This document shows positions 5,535 to 14,189 of a DNA stretch of 14,189 nucleotides, in pieces. Position numbers and translations under genes: made by a program. Under the pieces are notes generated by a model. The model did no database searches. It worked only from the letters and a program-made list of their open reading frames with translations, and was not told the origin of the DNA. Numbering within the stretch: the first letter of the stretch is position 1; each line of letters begins with the position of its first letter. This DNA comes from JAHJRJ01 sp037443685. GTDB taxonomy: Bacteria; Bacteroidota; Ignavibacteria; UBA10030; BY39. The stretch is from contig JBBINX010000064.1 in the NCBI GenBank assembly GCA_037443685.1, positions 1 through 14,189 of the forward strand, given 5' to 3'.

Positions 5535-7553
5535 ATGAATAAAAAAATGGATAAAAATAAACCCGACAAATTCAAATCAGATAAAAACCGAAAGAACAAG
5601 TTTAGCGAAAAAAAATCGCGGAACGATGATGATTTTAACTGGTCAAAAGTCTCACGAGTTTTACTAAGCTGGTTCGCTATCCTTATTGGTGTTTTTATCG
5701 TAATGACCATTTTTAAAACTACTGGGACTCAAGAGTATGAAATCGACTATACAGAATACACAAAACTATTGGCTGATGGAAAAATTAAAGAAGCGACAGT
5801 AATTAAGTCGGATTTCAACAATTACATATTCCATGGTATTCTGAAACAATCTCAATTTTTACCAACAGCTGCTGGCAAATCGTATAACGTAGAAAATTTT
5901 AATACTACCCTTCCATATCTTGATGGGACAATAATAAAGTTATGGACGGATAATAATTTAAAATTCAAAATAGTTCGTGAAGACAACACTTGGGTTAATG
6001 CCCTCATTACTGTTTTACCTTGGATCTTAATTTTAGGCGTGTGGCTTTTCTTTATGCGAAGAATGCAAGGCGGCGGTACAAAAGGAATCTTTTCATTCGG
6101 AAAAAGCAAAGCCAAATTGCTGACAGGTGGTCAACAGAAAATAACTTTCCAGGATGTTGCCGGAGCTGACGAAGCTAAATTTGAGTTGCAAGAAATAATA
6201 GAATTTTTAAAGGAACCGGTAAAATTTCAAAGGCTGGGTGGAAAAATTCCTAGAGGTGTTTTACTTCTCGGACCTCCGGGTACGGGTAAAACTCTGCTTG
6301 CTCGTGCTGTGGCTGGTGAAGCAGGTGTTCCTTTCTTCTCAATTTCGGGTGCCGATTTTGTGGAGATGTTTGTTGGTGTGGGTGCGAGCAGGGTTCGCGA
6401 TTTATTCGAAACCGGAAAGAAAAGTGCACCGTGTATAATTTTCATAGACGAAATAGACGCAGTCGGAAGACATCGGGGCGCCGGACTCGGCGGCGGACAC
6501 GACGAACGTGAACAAACTCTTAATCAATTGTTGGTTGAGATGGATGGTTTCGAACAGAACAACGGAGTAATAATTATCGCAGCGACTAACCGTCCAGATG
6601 TACTCGACCCAGCATTGATGCGACCGGGCAGATTCGACAGACAGGTTGTGGTTGATAGACCCGATGTTAAAGGCAGAGAAGGTATTTTGAAAGTCCACAC
6701 GCGAAACATACCGCTTTCAGAGGAAGTCCGTTTAGATGTTTTGGCAAAAGGAACACCCGGATTAGCCGGTGCCGACCTCGCAAACTTAGTAAACGAAGCA
6801 GCACTACTTGCCGCCCGTAAAAATTGTCTTAAAGTTACAATGGATCACTTTGAAGAAGCAAAAGATAAAGTAATGATGGGTACTGAACGAAAGAGCATGA
6901 TTATTAGCGACAGGGAAAAGAATGTTACTTCGTACCACGAATCGGGGCATGTGTTAGTAGCAAAAATGATCCCCGAAGCCGACCCCGTGCATAAGGTTAC
7001 TATTATTCCGCGAGGCCGCGCCCTCGGCGTTACTACATACCTACCTATAGATGAAAAACATACTTATTCAAAAGAATATTTAATGGCAATGATCTCTTAC
7101 GCTTTAGGCGGTAGGGCCGCGGAAAAAATTGTATTCAACCAATTCACAACGGGTGCCGGGAACGATATTGAACGTGCGACTGCAATTGCTCGTAAAATGG
7201 TTTGTGAATGGGGAATGAGCGAGGTATTAGGTCCTCTCTCGTATAGTCAAAAAGACGATGAAATCTTTCTTGGAAGGGATATGGTCCGAACAAAAAATTA
7301 CTCAGACGCAACTGCTGTTGCAATCGATAGCGAAATCAAAGCGATTGTCAATACGTGTATGCGACGCGCTGAAGATATCATCAATGCAAACATAGAAATA
7401 CTTCATAAGCTCTCATCGACATTATTGGAACGCGAGATATTAGACGGAAATGAGATCGATATTCTGATTCGTGGTGAATCTTTAACACCTTCAGTTAATA
7501 ATAGCGAGAAGAATCACACTGTTACGCATCCGGATTTACAGCAACCGCAATAA
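5535..7553 (+). CDS. ftsH: ATP-dependent zinc metalloprotease FtsH
   Basis: FtsH is a hexameric inner-membrane AAA+ protease that extracts and degrades misfolded membrane proteins and short-lived regulators. In this 672-residue protein a charged Lys/Asp/Asn-rich N-tail (1-36) precedes transmembrane segment 1 (about 42-60), an external domain (about 65-152) and transmembrane segment 2 (about 155-174). The AAA module has Walker A GPPGTGKT (246-253), Walker B IIFIDE (301-306) and the second region of homology ATNRPDVLDPALMRPGRFDR (350-369). The peptidase has HESGH (468-472) with third zinc ligand D544 in TGAGNDIER. HESGH instead of the commoner HEAGH keeps all ligands and is a tolerated variant. 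The start is 14 bases after hpt; a second ATG at 5547 is possible. The next gene begins on the base after its stop. Confidence 0.97.
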   Translation: MNKKMDKNKPDKFKSDKNRKNKFSEKKSRNDDDFNWSKVSRVLLSWFAILIGVFIVMTIFKTTGTQEYEIDYTEYTKLLADGKIKEATVIKSDFNNYIFHGILKQSQFLPTAAGKSYNVENFNTTLPYLDGTIIKLWTDNNLKFKIVREDNTWVNALITVLPWILILGVWLFFMRRMQGGGTKGIFSFGKSKAKLLTGGQQKITFQDVAGADEAKFELQEIIEFLKEPVKFQRLGGKIPRGVLLLGPPGTGKTLLARAVAGEAGVPFFSISGADFVEMFVGVGASRVRDLFETGKKSAPCIIFIDEIDAVGRHRGAGLGGGHDEREQTLNQLLVEMDGFEQNNGVIIIAATNRPDVLDPALMRPGRFDRQVVVDRPDVKGREGILKVHTRNIPLSEEVRLDVLAKGTPGLAGADLANLVNEAALLAARKNCLKVTMDHFEEAKDKVMMGTERKSMIISDREKNVTSYHESGHVLVAKMIPEADPVHKVTIIPRGRALGVTTYLPIDEKHTYSKEYLMAMISYALGGRAAEKIVFNQFTTGAGNDIERATAIARKMVCEWGMSEVLGPLSYSQKDDEIFLGRDMVRTKNYSDATAVAIDSEIKAIVNTCMRRAEDIINANIEILHKLSSTLLEREILDGNEIDILIRGESLTPSVNNSEKNHTVTHPDLQQPQ

Positions 7554-8213
7554 ATGTTTTATACAATACCAAACATCGACCAAAATTATAAAATCGAATT
7601 TTTTCGAAAGGGTATTCATTTTTGTTCCCTTTCTATACCTGTAATATATTTTTTCATCGATAAAGCCACAGCCCTTACGATACTGATACCCGTAACAGCT
7701 CTTTTCCTCGTATCCGATTTGATGCGGTATTACAATAAAACAGCAGCTAATTTGTACTACAAGTATTTTGGCTGGCTATTACGAAATCACGAACGTGACG
7801 AAAAAGGAAAACGTCTTAACGGAGCTTCTAATATTTTAATCTCTGCGGTTATCTGTGTTCTGATTTTCCCAAAATTAATTACAGTTACCGCATTTGCAGT
7901 ACTGATTATTTCAGATTCAACAGCAGCATTAATCGGTAGAAGATTCGGACGAACTAAATTTTTAAAAAAAAGTTTTGAAGGAGCAATCGGATTTTTTATT
8001 AGCGCTGTTATTGTTGTACTACTGACTCCTAAAGTACACTATCATTTTGTCGAATATTTTATAGGTATCGCCGGTGTTGGAGTCGCCGCAGTAGTTGAGT
8101 CGGCTGTAATTTCTATCGACGATAACATTACTGTTCCTATTAGTATCGGAATCGTAATGTGGATTTTATACATTATTTTTCTTCCAACATTTGACATTTT
8201 AATTTACGGATAA
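7554..8213 (+). CDS. CTP-dependent diacylglycerol/polyprenol kinase-like membrane protein
   Basis: The 219-residue protein has about seven hydrophobic segments (roughly 22-35, 38-55, 92-108, 110-127, 142-158, 165-184, 195-213). It carries the hallmarks of the Dgk1/SEC59/VTE5 group: DSTAALIGRRFGRTKF (121-136) leading into KSFEG (139-143), then IDDNITVPI (188-196). Members of this family phosphorylate lipid alcohols (diacylglycerol, dolichol, phytol) with CTP; genome annotations often label bacterial ones as phosphatidate cytidylyltransferase or SEC59/DGK1/VTE5 family. The actual lipid substrate cannot be read here. It directly abuts ftsH (stop followed at once by ATG), so translation is likely coupled. 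Confidence is high for family, low for substrate. Confidence 0.87.
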   Translation: MFYTIPNIDQNYKIEFFRKGIHFCSLSIPVIYFFIDKATALTILIPVTALFLVSDLMRYYNKTAANLYYKYFGWLLRNHERDEKGKRLNGASNILISAVICVLIFPKLITVTAFAVLIISDSTAALIGRRFGRTKFLKKSFEGAIGFFISAVIVVLLTPKVHYHFVEYFIGIAGVGVAAVVESAVISIDDNITVPISIGIVMWILYIIFLPTFDILIYG

Positions 8214-8216
8214 TTT

Positions 8217-8684
8217 ATGAAAGTCTATTTATCGGGCGGTATGGAGTATGCCGAAGGTGAAGGATTTACTTGGCGGCAAGACTTACAAAACTGGATTGAA
8301 GAAAATTTAAATCATAAATGCTTCAACCCGAATTTAGAGAGTAATATTTTTTTTGACACTTATTACCCTTCAATTAATTTTCGGGATTTAAAGTACCAAG
8401 ACATCGATTTATATAAAACAATTGCAACAAAATTAGTTGAGATCGATTCTAAAGAAATAGCCGAAAAAACCGATTATTTAATTTGCTATTGGGATACTGG
8501 AGCTGCAAAAGGTGCCGGGACCAAAGGTGAGCTTACTATGGCAAAGTATTTTGGCAAACCAGTTTATTTAGTAACAAGCTTTCCTCTCTCCGATATACCC
8601 GGCTGGGTTTTAGGTTGCACGACAGACTTCTTTCTCAGCTTTGAAAAGTTAAAAGAGTTTTTGCTGAAGCGGTATAATCATTGA
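8217..8684 (+). CDS. Nucleoside 2-deoxyribosyltransferase-like protein
   Basis: This 155-residue soluble protein begins MKVYLSGGMEYAEGEG, resembling the first strand and glycine loop of nucleoside 2-deoxyribosyltransferase-like Rossmann folds (x-x-Y-L-S/A-G-x-M). Later come a K-T-D-Y-L-I-C-Y-W strand (84-92) and GTKGELTMA (101-109), matching the family's G-T-x-x-E-L-x-x-A helix, where the Glu corresponds to the catalytic nucleophile in true deoxyribosyltransferases (here E105). Whether it exchanges bases or hydrolyses modified nucleotides is not shown. It lies three bases after the lipid kinase-like gene and ends the operon, two bases from the converging pseudogene. With hpt in the same operon, a nucleotide-salvage role is a reasonable guess only. 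Confidence 0.65.
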   Translation: MKVYLSGGMEYAEGEGFTWRQDLQNWIEENLNHKCFNPNLESNIFFDTYYPSINFRDLKYQDIDLYKTIATKLVEIDSKEIAEKTDYLICYWDTGAAKGAGTKGELTMAKYFGKPVYLVTSFPLSDIPGWVLGCTTDFFLSFEKLKEFLLKRYNH

Positions 8685-8686
8685 GT

Positions 8687-10597
8687 TTATTTTAATAAAA
8701 TTAATTTCTTCACATCGAAGAAAGTTCTTAACTTTTTATCTGTTACGATTATCTGATAATAATAAATACCCGAAGTCAAATTAGAACCGTCAAATTTAAC
8801 ATCATAGCTTCCACCTTTAAGATATTCATTTACTAATATTGCTACTTCTCGTCCTAATAAATCAAACACCTTCAGCGTAACAAATCCGAAATCCTAAATC
8901 CTAAATTTGTTACCGGATTAAACGGGTTCGGATAATTCTGATGTAGAGCAAAATCGGATGGATACAAATTATTCTGCTCATCAACATTTGTTATTAGAGC
9001 CACTTCAAATAAACCTGTTCTATATGTTCCAAAATAATATTCATCAATCCCTTTCATTTCAATTTCTGATACAAAATTGTTATTTCCAAGAGATGTATGA
9101 AGAATTAACCATTCATTTCCCCAATCAGAAGAATAGTGCAAACCAGTTAATGACCCAACAAGTATTACACCATCATTATTCGATGAAATGCAGCTAGCAT
9201 TAATATTATTTTGCATAAGAGACCAAGATACACCATTATCAGATGAGCGATAAATACCACCTTCACTTCCACCGGTAGCCATAAAAACATAATCATCTTT
9301 AGTACAAATACTGTTTATATATACATTTCCAATATTTGATAAAACTTGTACAAAAGAATTACCAAAATCCAATGATTTTGATAAATAGTTAGTCGGGCTC
9401 AAATAACCAGAGGCGAATTGGTCGATTTATATAATCCTTCATCAAAAGTTGCGGCAAATAAATAACCACTAGGGCTAATGGCTATCACTTCAACATTTTG
9501 TAACCCTAAGTTTTGCCACTCTTTGGTTATTTTATTGTAGCCACTAACCCCTGATGGCGTGGTGGCAAATATTAAACTATCACCACTGAAAACAATATTA
9601 TTTACTTTAGAAATTGGTAAACCGATTTGTCTAAACGAATTTCCATTGTCAATTGATCTAAATACCCCCTCATCTTCTGATCCAATAAAAATATGGTCTT
9701 GTTTATTCAACTTTAATCTAAAAACTTGCTTACGATATAACCCATTTTGGTATTTAGTCCATGTCTGACCCATATCGGTTGTTTTGAAGAGACCGTCTTT
9801 CAATGTTCAGGCATTAAGGTTTTTTGTAAATCAAATGATAATGATAGAACCACCTTTCCGGCTAAACCTAACTGGTTCCAGTTTTGCCCTCCGTCTGTTG
9901 AATAAAATACTCCATTGCCATTATTCTAATAACCGGTTCCACAATAAATATAATTGTTGCCGTCAATTATAATTGATGATACTAGAATATTTGCTAGAAA
10001 ATTATTCTTTTCCCAAGTTATACCATTATTTGTAGTTGCAAATAATCCATGGAGTGTTTCGCTATAGACAATGTTATTTGAATATGTCGCAAATACTAAT
10101 GGAGTAAGACGAGCCGATAACTCCCAATTATTTCCGTAATCAGTTGATCTGAACATTCTATAGTATTGTCCATCGCCGGCAAATAAAACTCCGTCTTTGC
10201 TCTGTCCGAACGCCCAACATTCCCCGGAATTATAACTGTTTGCGATATTTTCCCAAGTTTGACCATCATCTGTTGAGCGGTATATCCTTCCTTGAAAGTT
10301 CGTTCCTACCCAAATATGATCTTCCTTTGTTATATAAATCGCATAAACTTCAAAGTCATCAAACTGTGTTATAATTTTATTCCAAGTATTTCCGTTATCC
10401 GTTGATTTATATAAGCCGGAGTATACAATCCAGAAAGGATATACCCCGGCATAAATATCGCCTTTTGAATTTATAGCTATATCGCCGACAATGCCACCCA
10501 TCGGACCTCCGGTATGTTTCCAGACCAACTGCTGTGTAAAAATGAAATTTGATAATATCACTATTAGTAGAAAAAAGAAAGCTCCTAATCTTTTCAT
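8687..10597 (-). pseudogene. Decayed copy of the secreted Asp-box/T9SS-tail protein
   Basis: Reading right to left, the copy starts with the same signal peptide and first 110 codons as the intact gene at 10719-12860, then drifts. Lesions: TAG at 9926-9928 (intact TAT-AGT became TAG-AAT); one base lost between 9755 and 9925, probably near the T-run at 9820-9825; in the restored frame TGA at 9807-9809 (Gly in the intact copy); an out-of-frame deletion of about 80 codons near 9400-9420, removing about two Asp-box repeats; and a frameshift around 8872-8900 within repeated GGATTT units, just after QNYPNPFNP. The final piece (8687-8869) still encodes the rest of the sorting domain (FDLLGREVAILVN). 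Fragments might be translated from TTG codons at 9803 and 9402, but a working secreted protein is unlikely. It converges with the operon, stop codons two bases apart. Confidence 0.85.
9611..9754 (-). repeat. 144-bp identical patch shared with 11873-12016
   Basis: Within the decayed copy this segment is base-for-base the same as 11873-12016 of the intact copy, while the sequence on both sides differs at many positions. It covers the R-K-Q-V-F-R-L-K-L-N and FRSIDNGNSFRQIG part of the protein. Gene conversion is the likely cause. Confidence 0.75.
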
Positions 10598-11926
10598 TCT
10601 CTCAATTCCTTTATAGTGCTATTTGGTACTATTTGACCAGTAACATTTTCTTGACAAATCGAAATCGCCCATAACTATCACACTGTGATAATTTTGATGC
10701 GATGCTGTCCACTTGATACTATTTGATAAATAATAATTTCTTCGTTTGGGTAAAAAGGATACTCGAACTTGTCATGTCCGATGCTTGTAATCTATAAAAA
10801 TAGACACCAGATGTATGCCCGTTCGTGATTTCAGAAAGATTCAGACCAACTTCGTGATATCCTGCATCAACGACACCGCTTATCAATGAGACTAGCTTTT
10901 GACCTAGTAAATTATATAAATTCAGAGTTATGTGAGAACTTCGTGGAACACAGAACCTGATTGTAGTTTTCGGATTAAAAGGATTTGGATAATTTTGAAA
11001 AAGAGAATATGCGGTCAAATGCAAATTATTATGCTCCGCGACTCTCGTAATTATATCTACTTCATATAATCCGGTTCTGTCGGTTCCAAAATAGTATTTG
11101 CCATTATAAAATTCTATTTCATTAATAAAATTATCATATCCTAAATATATTTGATAATTCCAAGTATTACCGAAATCTGTAGAAGTGTATATGCTATCCG
11201 AACCAGCAATTACGAGACCATTTTCATCTCCAAAAACGCTCTTTGACATTTGTTTTGGTAAGACATTACTCCATGTTGCACCATAATTTGTAGAGCGTGT
11301 TATACCTTTTCGAGCACCAGAAAGATCAGATAAATATATAAATCTATTTTTCGTAACAGAAAAGGAATTTTGAAATAAACAAAAAAAACCGTAATACAAA
11401 GAATCAAAAGAAGTTCCCATATCTATAGACCTATATAGTACGTAATTGTTTTTTCCATAGCCCGACACCCATAAGTTGTTATAAAAATCAATGAATAGTA
11501 CCCGTGAGAAAAAACCTGTTCTTATTGGTGTAACATTCCAATTCAGTCCACCGTTAGTCGTGTATCTTAAATTAAATCCGGTTAAAGAAAATACTGTATC
11601 ATCATTAACGGCTAGCACATTATATACTGATATTAAAGAATCAATCGTTAGATTTGTTAATGACCAGGTTTTCCCTAAATCTGTAGATTTATATAAACCC
11701 TCATCGTAAGTAGCTGCATATAAGTAATTACTCGGTGTAATTGTTATAGCCTCTACATTCTGAAGACCTAAATTAGTCCATTCTGTAGTGAAGCGATTAA
11801 ATTTTTGAACACCAGATGGCGTTGCTGCTAATATTAAACTGTCTCGACTAAAAACTATATTATTCACCTTTGAAATTGGTAAACCGATTTGTCTAAACGA
11901 ATTTCCATTGTCAATTGATCTAAATA
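10268..11926 (-). repeat. Direct tandem repeat, copy 1 (2263-bp period)
   Basis: This segment reappears at 12531-14189, offset by 2263 bases, with no difference at the positions compared. It comprises the first 110 codons of the decayed gene, the 121-bp spacer and the last two thirds or so of the intact gene. Left of 10268 the copies diverge abruptly. On the right the repeat is cut only by the window end. Confidence 0.88.
10598..10718 (-). promoter_or_regulatory. Array spacer with 15-bp palindrome and ribosome binding site
   Basis: The 121-bp spacer contains a perfect palindrome TATCACACTGTGATA (10676-10690) without a T-run, so it looks more like an operator than a terminator. It also holds a TTGTCA that could serve as a -35 on the minus strand, and AAAGGA about ten bases before the decayed gene's ATG. 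No confident -10 is seen. The same spacer recurs at 12861-12981. Confidence 0.4.
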
Positions 11927-12860
11927 CCCCCTCATCTTCTGATCCAATAAAAATATGGTCTTGTTTATTCAACTTTAATCTAAAAACTTGCTTACGATAT
12001 AACCCATTTTGGTATTGAGTCCATGTCTGACCCATATCGGTTGTTTTGAATAGACCGTCTTTCAATGTTCCGGCATAAAGATTCTCTCGTGAATCAAATG
12101 CTAAAGATAGAACAACTTTACCGGCTAAACCTAACTGGGTCCAGTTTTGCCCTCCGTCTGTTGAATAAAATACTCCATCGCCATTACTATAATAACCGGT
12201 TCCGCAATAAATATTATTGTTGGTGTCAATTATAATTGATGATACTGGGATGTTAGCAAGAGAAATATTTTGTGCCCACGTAATGCCATTGTCGGTTGTT
12301 GCAAACAGCCCATCGTGTGTTCCTGCGTAAACTATATTGTTTGAGTCTGTTGCAAATACTAATGGACGAAGATTTGCAGAAAATTCCCAATTCTCTCCAT
12401 AATCTACTGAACGATACAATTTAATATATTGTCCATCTCCGGCGAACATCACGTCGTTTTTACTTTTTCCGAAAGCCCAGCATTCACCGGTGTTATAACC
12501 GTTGCTTTTGTTTTCCCAAGTTTGTCCGTTATCTGTTGAGCGGTATATCCTTCCTTGAAAGTTCGTTCCTACCCAAATATGATCTTCCTTTGTTATATAA
12601 ATCGCATAAACTTCAAAGTCATCAAACTGTGTTATAATTTTATTCCAAGTATTTCCGTTATCCGTTGATTTATATAAGCCGGAGTATACAATCCAGAAAG
12701 GATATACCCCGGCATAAATATCGCCTTTTGAATTTATAGCTATATCGCCGACAATGCCACCCATCGGACCTCCGGTATGTTTCCAGACCAACTGCTGTGT
12801 AAAAATGAAATTTGATAATATCACTATTAGTAGAAAAAAGAAAGCTCCTAATCTTTTCAT
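10719..12860 (-). CDS. Secreted Asp-box (BNR-like) beta-propeller protein with type IX sorting tail
   Basis: This 713-residue protein has a signal peptide (about 1-21, K-R start, hydrophobic core, FIFTQQ). Its body carries about twelve Asp-box motifs (S/T-x-D-x-G-x-T/S-W/F), for example YKSTDNGNTW (63-72), YRSTDNGQTW (106-115), FKTTDMGQTW and YTSTDFGNTW, each between strands typical of sortilin/sialidase-like beta-propellers. The C-terminal 92 residues start QNYPNPFNPKTTIRF (622-636) and end KKLLFIK, the Por_Secre_tail-type domain that directs type IX secretion across the outer membrane. No enzymatic residues are recognisable, so binding or structural roles are as likely as catalysis. AAAGGA precedes the ATG. 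It is the only complete member of a tandem array. Architecture is certain; function is unknown. Confidence 0.9.
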   Translation of the reverse strand: MKRLGAFFFLLIVILSNFIFTQQLVWKHTGGPMGGIVGDIAINSKGDIYAGVYPFWIVYSGLYKSTDNGNTWNKIITQFDDFEVYAIYITKEDHIWVGTNFQGRIYRSTDNGQTWENKSNGYNTGECWAFGKSKNDVMFAGDGQYIKLYRSVDYGENWEFSANLRPLVFATDSNNIVYAGTHDGLFATTDNGITWAQNISLANIPVSSIIIDTNNNIYCGTGYYSNGDGVFYSTDGGQNWTQLGLAGKVVLSLAFDSRENLYAGTLKDGLFKTTDMGQTWTQYQNGLYRKQVFRLKLNKQDHIFIGSEDEGVFRSIDNGNSFRQIGLPISKVNNIVFSRDSLILAATPSGVQKFNRFTTEWTNLGLQNVEAITITPSNYLYAATYDEGLYKSTDLGKTWSLTNLTIDSLISVYNVLAVNDDTVFSLTGFNLRYTTNGGLNWNVTPIRTGFFSRVLFIDFYNNLWVSGYGKNNYVLYRSIDMGTSFDSLYYGFFCLFQNSFSVTKNRFIYLSDLSGARKGITRSTNYGATWSNVLPKQMSKSVFGDENGLVIAGSDSIYTSTDFGNTWNYQIYLGYDNFINEIEFYNGKYYFGTDRTGLYEVDIITRVAEHNNLHLTAYSLFQNYPNPFNPKTTIRFCVPRSSHITLNLYNLLGQKLVSLISGVVDAGYHEVGLNLSEITNGHTSGVYFYRLQASDMTSSSILFTQTKKLLFIK

Positions 12861-12981
12861 TCTCTCAATTCCTTTATAGTGCTATTTGGTACTATTTGAC
12901 CAGTAACATTTTCTTGACAAATCGAAATCGCCCATAACTATCACACTGTGATAATTTTGATGCGATGCTGTCCACTTGATA
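12861..12981 (-). promoter_or_regulatory. Second copy of the array spacer
   Basis: This is identical to 10598-10718, with the palindrome TATCACACTGTGATA at 12939-12953 and the AAAGGA ribosome binding site before the ATG at 12860. It lies upstream of the intact gene, so any promoter here would drive that gene independently of the one further right. Confidence 0.4.
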
Positions 12982-14189
12982 CTATTTGATAAATAATAAT
13001 TTCTTCGTTTGGGTAAAAAGGATACTCGAACTTGTCATGTCCGATGCTTGTAATCTATAAAAATAGACACCAGATGTATGCCCGTTCGTGATTTCAGAAA
13101 GATTCAGACCAACTTCGTGATATCCTGCATCAACGACACCGCTTATCAATGAGACTAGCTTTTGACCTAGTAAATTATATAAATTCAGAGTTATGTGAGA
13201 ACTTCGTGGAACACAGAACCTGATTGTAGTTTTCGGATTAAAAGGATTTGGATAATTTTGAAAAAGAGAATATGCGGTCAAATGCAAATTATTATGCTCC
13301 GCGACTCTCGTAATTATATCTACTTCATATAATCCGGTTCTGTCGGTTCCAAAATAGTATTTGCCATTATAAAATTCTATTTCATTAATAAAATTATCAT
13401 ATCCTAAATATATTTGATAATTCCAAGTATTACCGAAATCTGTAGAAGTGTATATGCTATCCGAACCAGCAATTACGAGACCATTTTCATCTCCAAAAAC
13501 GCTCTTTGACATTTGTTTTGGTAAGACATTACTCCATGTTGCACCATAATTTGTAGAGCGTGTTATACCTTTTCGAGCACCAGAAAGATCAGATAAATAT
13601 ATAAATCTATTTTTCGTAACAGAAAAGGAATTTTGAAATAAACAAAAAAAACCGTAATACAAAGAATCAAAAGAAGTTCCCATATCTATAGACCTATATA
13701 GTACGTAATTGTTTTTTCCATAGCCCGACACCCATAAGTTGTTATAAAAATCAATGAATAGTACCCGTGAGAAAAAACCTGTTCTTATTGGTGTAACATT
13801 CCAATTCAGTCCACCGTTAGTCGTGTATCTTAAATTAAATCCGGTTAAAGAAAATACTGTATCATCATTAACGGCTAGCACATTATATACTGATATTAAA
13901 GAATCAATCGTTAGATTTGTTAATGACCAGGTTTTCCCTAAATCTGTAGATTTATATAAACCCTCATCGTAAGTAGCTGCATATAAGTAATTACTCGGTG
14001 TAATTGTTATAGCCTCTACATTCTGAAGACCTAAATTAGTCCATTCTGTAGTGAAGCGATTAAATTTTTGAACACCAGATGGCGTTGCTGCTAATATTAA
14101 ACTGTCTCGACTAAAAACTATATTATTCACCTTTGAAATTGGTAAACCGATTTGTCTAAACGAATTTCCATTGTCAATTGATCTAAATA
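12982..14189 (-). CDS. Third copy of the Asp-box/T9SS-tail protein, partial
   Basis: The frame is open from the window edge to the stop at 12982 and encodes residues 313-713 of the intact neighbour without a difference: the later Asp-boxes (YKSTDLGKTW, YRSIDMGTSF, YTSTDFGNTW), QNYPNPFNP and the sorting tail ending LLFIK. The N-terminal part lies outside the window. A GTG at 14130 is an internal Val codon in the intact copy, not a real start. Whether this copy is real or produced by the assembler at a contig end cannot be settled from the sequence. Confidence 0.88.
   Translation of the reverse strand, partial: FRSIDNGNSFRQIGLPISKVNNIVFSRDSLILAATPSGVQKFNRFTTEWTNLGLQNVEAITITPSNYLYAATYDEGLYKSTDLGKTWSLTNLTIDSLISVYNVLAVNDDTVFSLTGFNLRYTTNGGLNWNVTPIRTGFFSRVLFIDFYNNLWVSGYGKNNYVLYRSIDMGTSFDSLYYGFFCLFQNSFSVTKNRFIYLSDLSGARKGITRSTNYGATWSNVLPKQMSKSVFGDENGLVIAGSDSIYTSTDFGNTWNYQIYLGYDNFINEIEFYNGKYYFGTDRTGLYEVDIITRVAEHNNLHLTAYSLFQNYPNPFNPKTTIRFCVPRSSHITLNLYNLLGQKLVSLISGVVDAGYHEVGLNLSEITNGHTSGVYFYRLQASDMTSSSILFTQTKKLLFIK

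Larger units (their letters stand above)
12531..14189 (-). repeat. Direct tandem repeat, copy 2 (runs off the window)
   Basis: This is the second instance of 10268-11926, same orientation, 2263 bases away. The period equals one gene (2142) plus one spacer (121), so the repeat is a whole-gene unit whose far end lies beyond base 14189. Confidence 0.88.

Noticed and set aside
6936..6950. HESGH instead of HEAGH in FtsH as a defect
   Set aside because: Both zinc-binding His and the catalytic Glu are kept, and the middle residue varies in active family members.
8685..8705. Bidirectional terminator between the operon and the array
   Set aside because: Only a weak all-AT symmetric stretch is present. 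It is too unstable to call.
9399..9803. Separate small genes starting at TTG 9803 and TTG 9402
   Set aside because: Both pieces align in order with the intact 713-residue protein and lack signal peptides, so they are fragments of one broken gene.
14088..14130. GTG at 14130 as a real start of a 382-residue protein
   Set aside because: It is an internal valine codon in the intact copy, and the frame stays open to the window edge.
1..14189. CRISPR array, tRNA or rRNA genes
   Set aside because: No short regularly spaced repeats and no tRNA or rRNA signatures were seen on either strand.

Overview
The window looks like part of a genome from the Bacteroidota/Chlorobiota/Ignavibacteriota group, with Ignavibacteria or a close relative most likely. 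The pointers are AT-rich DNA, weak Shine-Dalgarno signals at most genes, secreted proteins ending in a YPNPFNP-type C-terminal domain (type IX secretion sorting signal, Por_Secre_tail style), and a tilS-hpt-ftsH gene order. The species call is inference.

Region 1 (1 to about 2080) is accessory DNA, richer in G+C than the rest. It holds a SRPBCC-fold gene (6-464), an attC-like folded site (524-674), a minus-strand Doc/Fic toxin plus AbrB-type antitoxin module with its own promoter (686-1361) enclosed by a 19-bp near-perfect inverted repeat, and then about 500 bases without genes. Within that stretch lies an element of about 280 nt closed by an exact 13-bp inverted repeat with nested stems inside. 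It leads into a truncated IS110-family transposase start (1889-2077). The best reading is a remnant of an integron-like cassette array later hit by an IS110-type element. The non-coding stretch is where such an element's bridge RNA would be sought.

Region 2 (2047-3400) carries a minus-strand, signal-peptide-bearing phospholipase D superfamily protein with two HKD motifs resembling animal PLD3/PLD4. A hairpin at the transposase break seems to act as its terminator.

Region 3 (3450-8684) is a tight plus-strand five-gene operon: tilS, hpt, ftsH, a CTP-dependent lipid (dolichol/diacylglycerol) kinase-like membrane protein, and a nucleoside 2-deoxyribosyltransferase-like protein. It has a promoter and a leader hairpin followed by a T-run just before tilS, a possible attenuator. 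The first three genes serve tRNA-Ile2 decoding, purine salvage and membrane protein quality control.

Region 4 (8687-14189, minus strand) is a tandem array of genes for secreted Asp-box (BNR-like) beta-propeller proteins with type IX sorting tails. The left copy is a pseudogene with nonsense codons, frameshifts and an internal deletion. The middle copy is intact (713 aa). The right copy runs off the window. At least 1659 bp repeats with a 2263-bp period and no difference at the points compared, while the left copy matches the middle one only in patches, which suggests recent duplication plus gene conversion, or an assembly artefact at a contig end.
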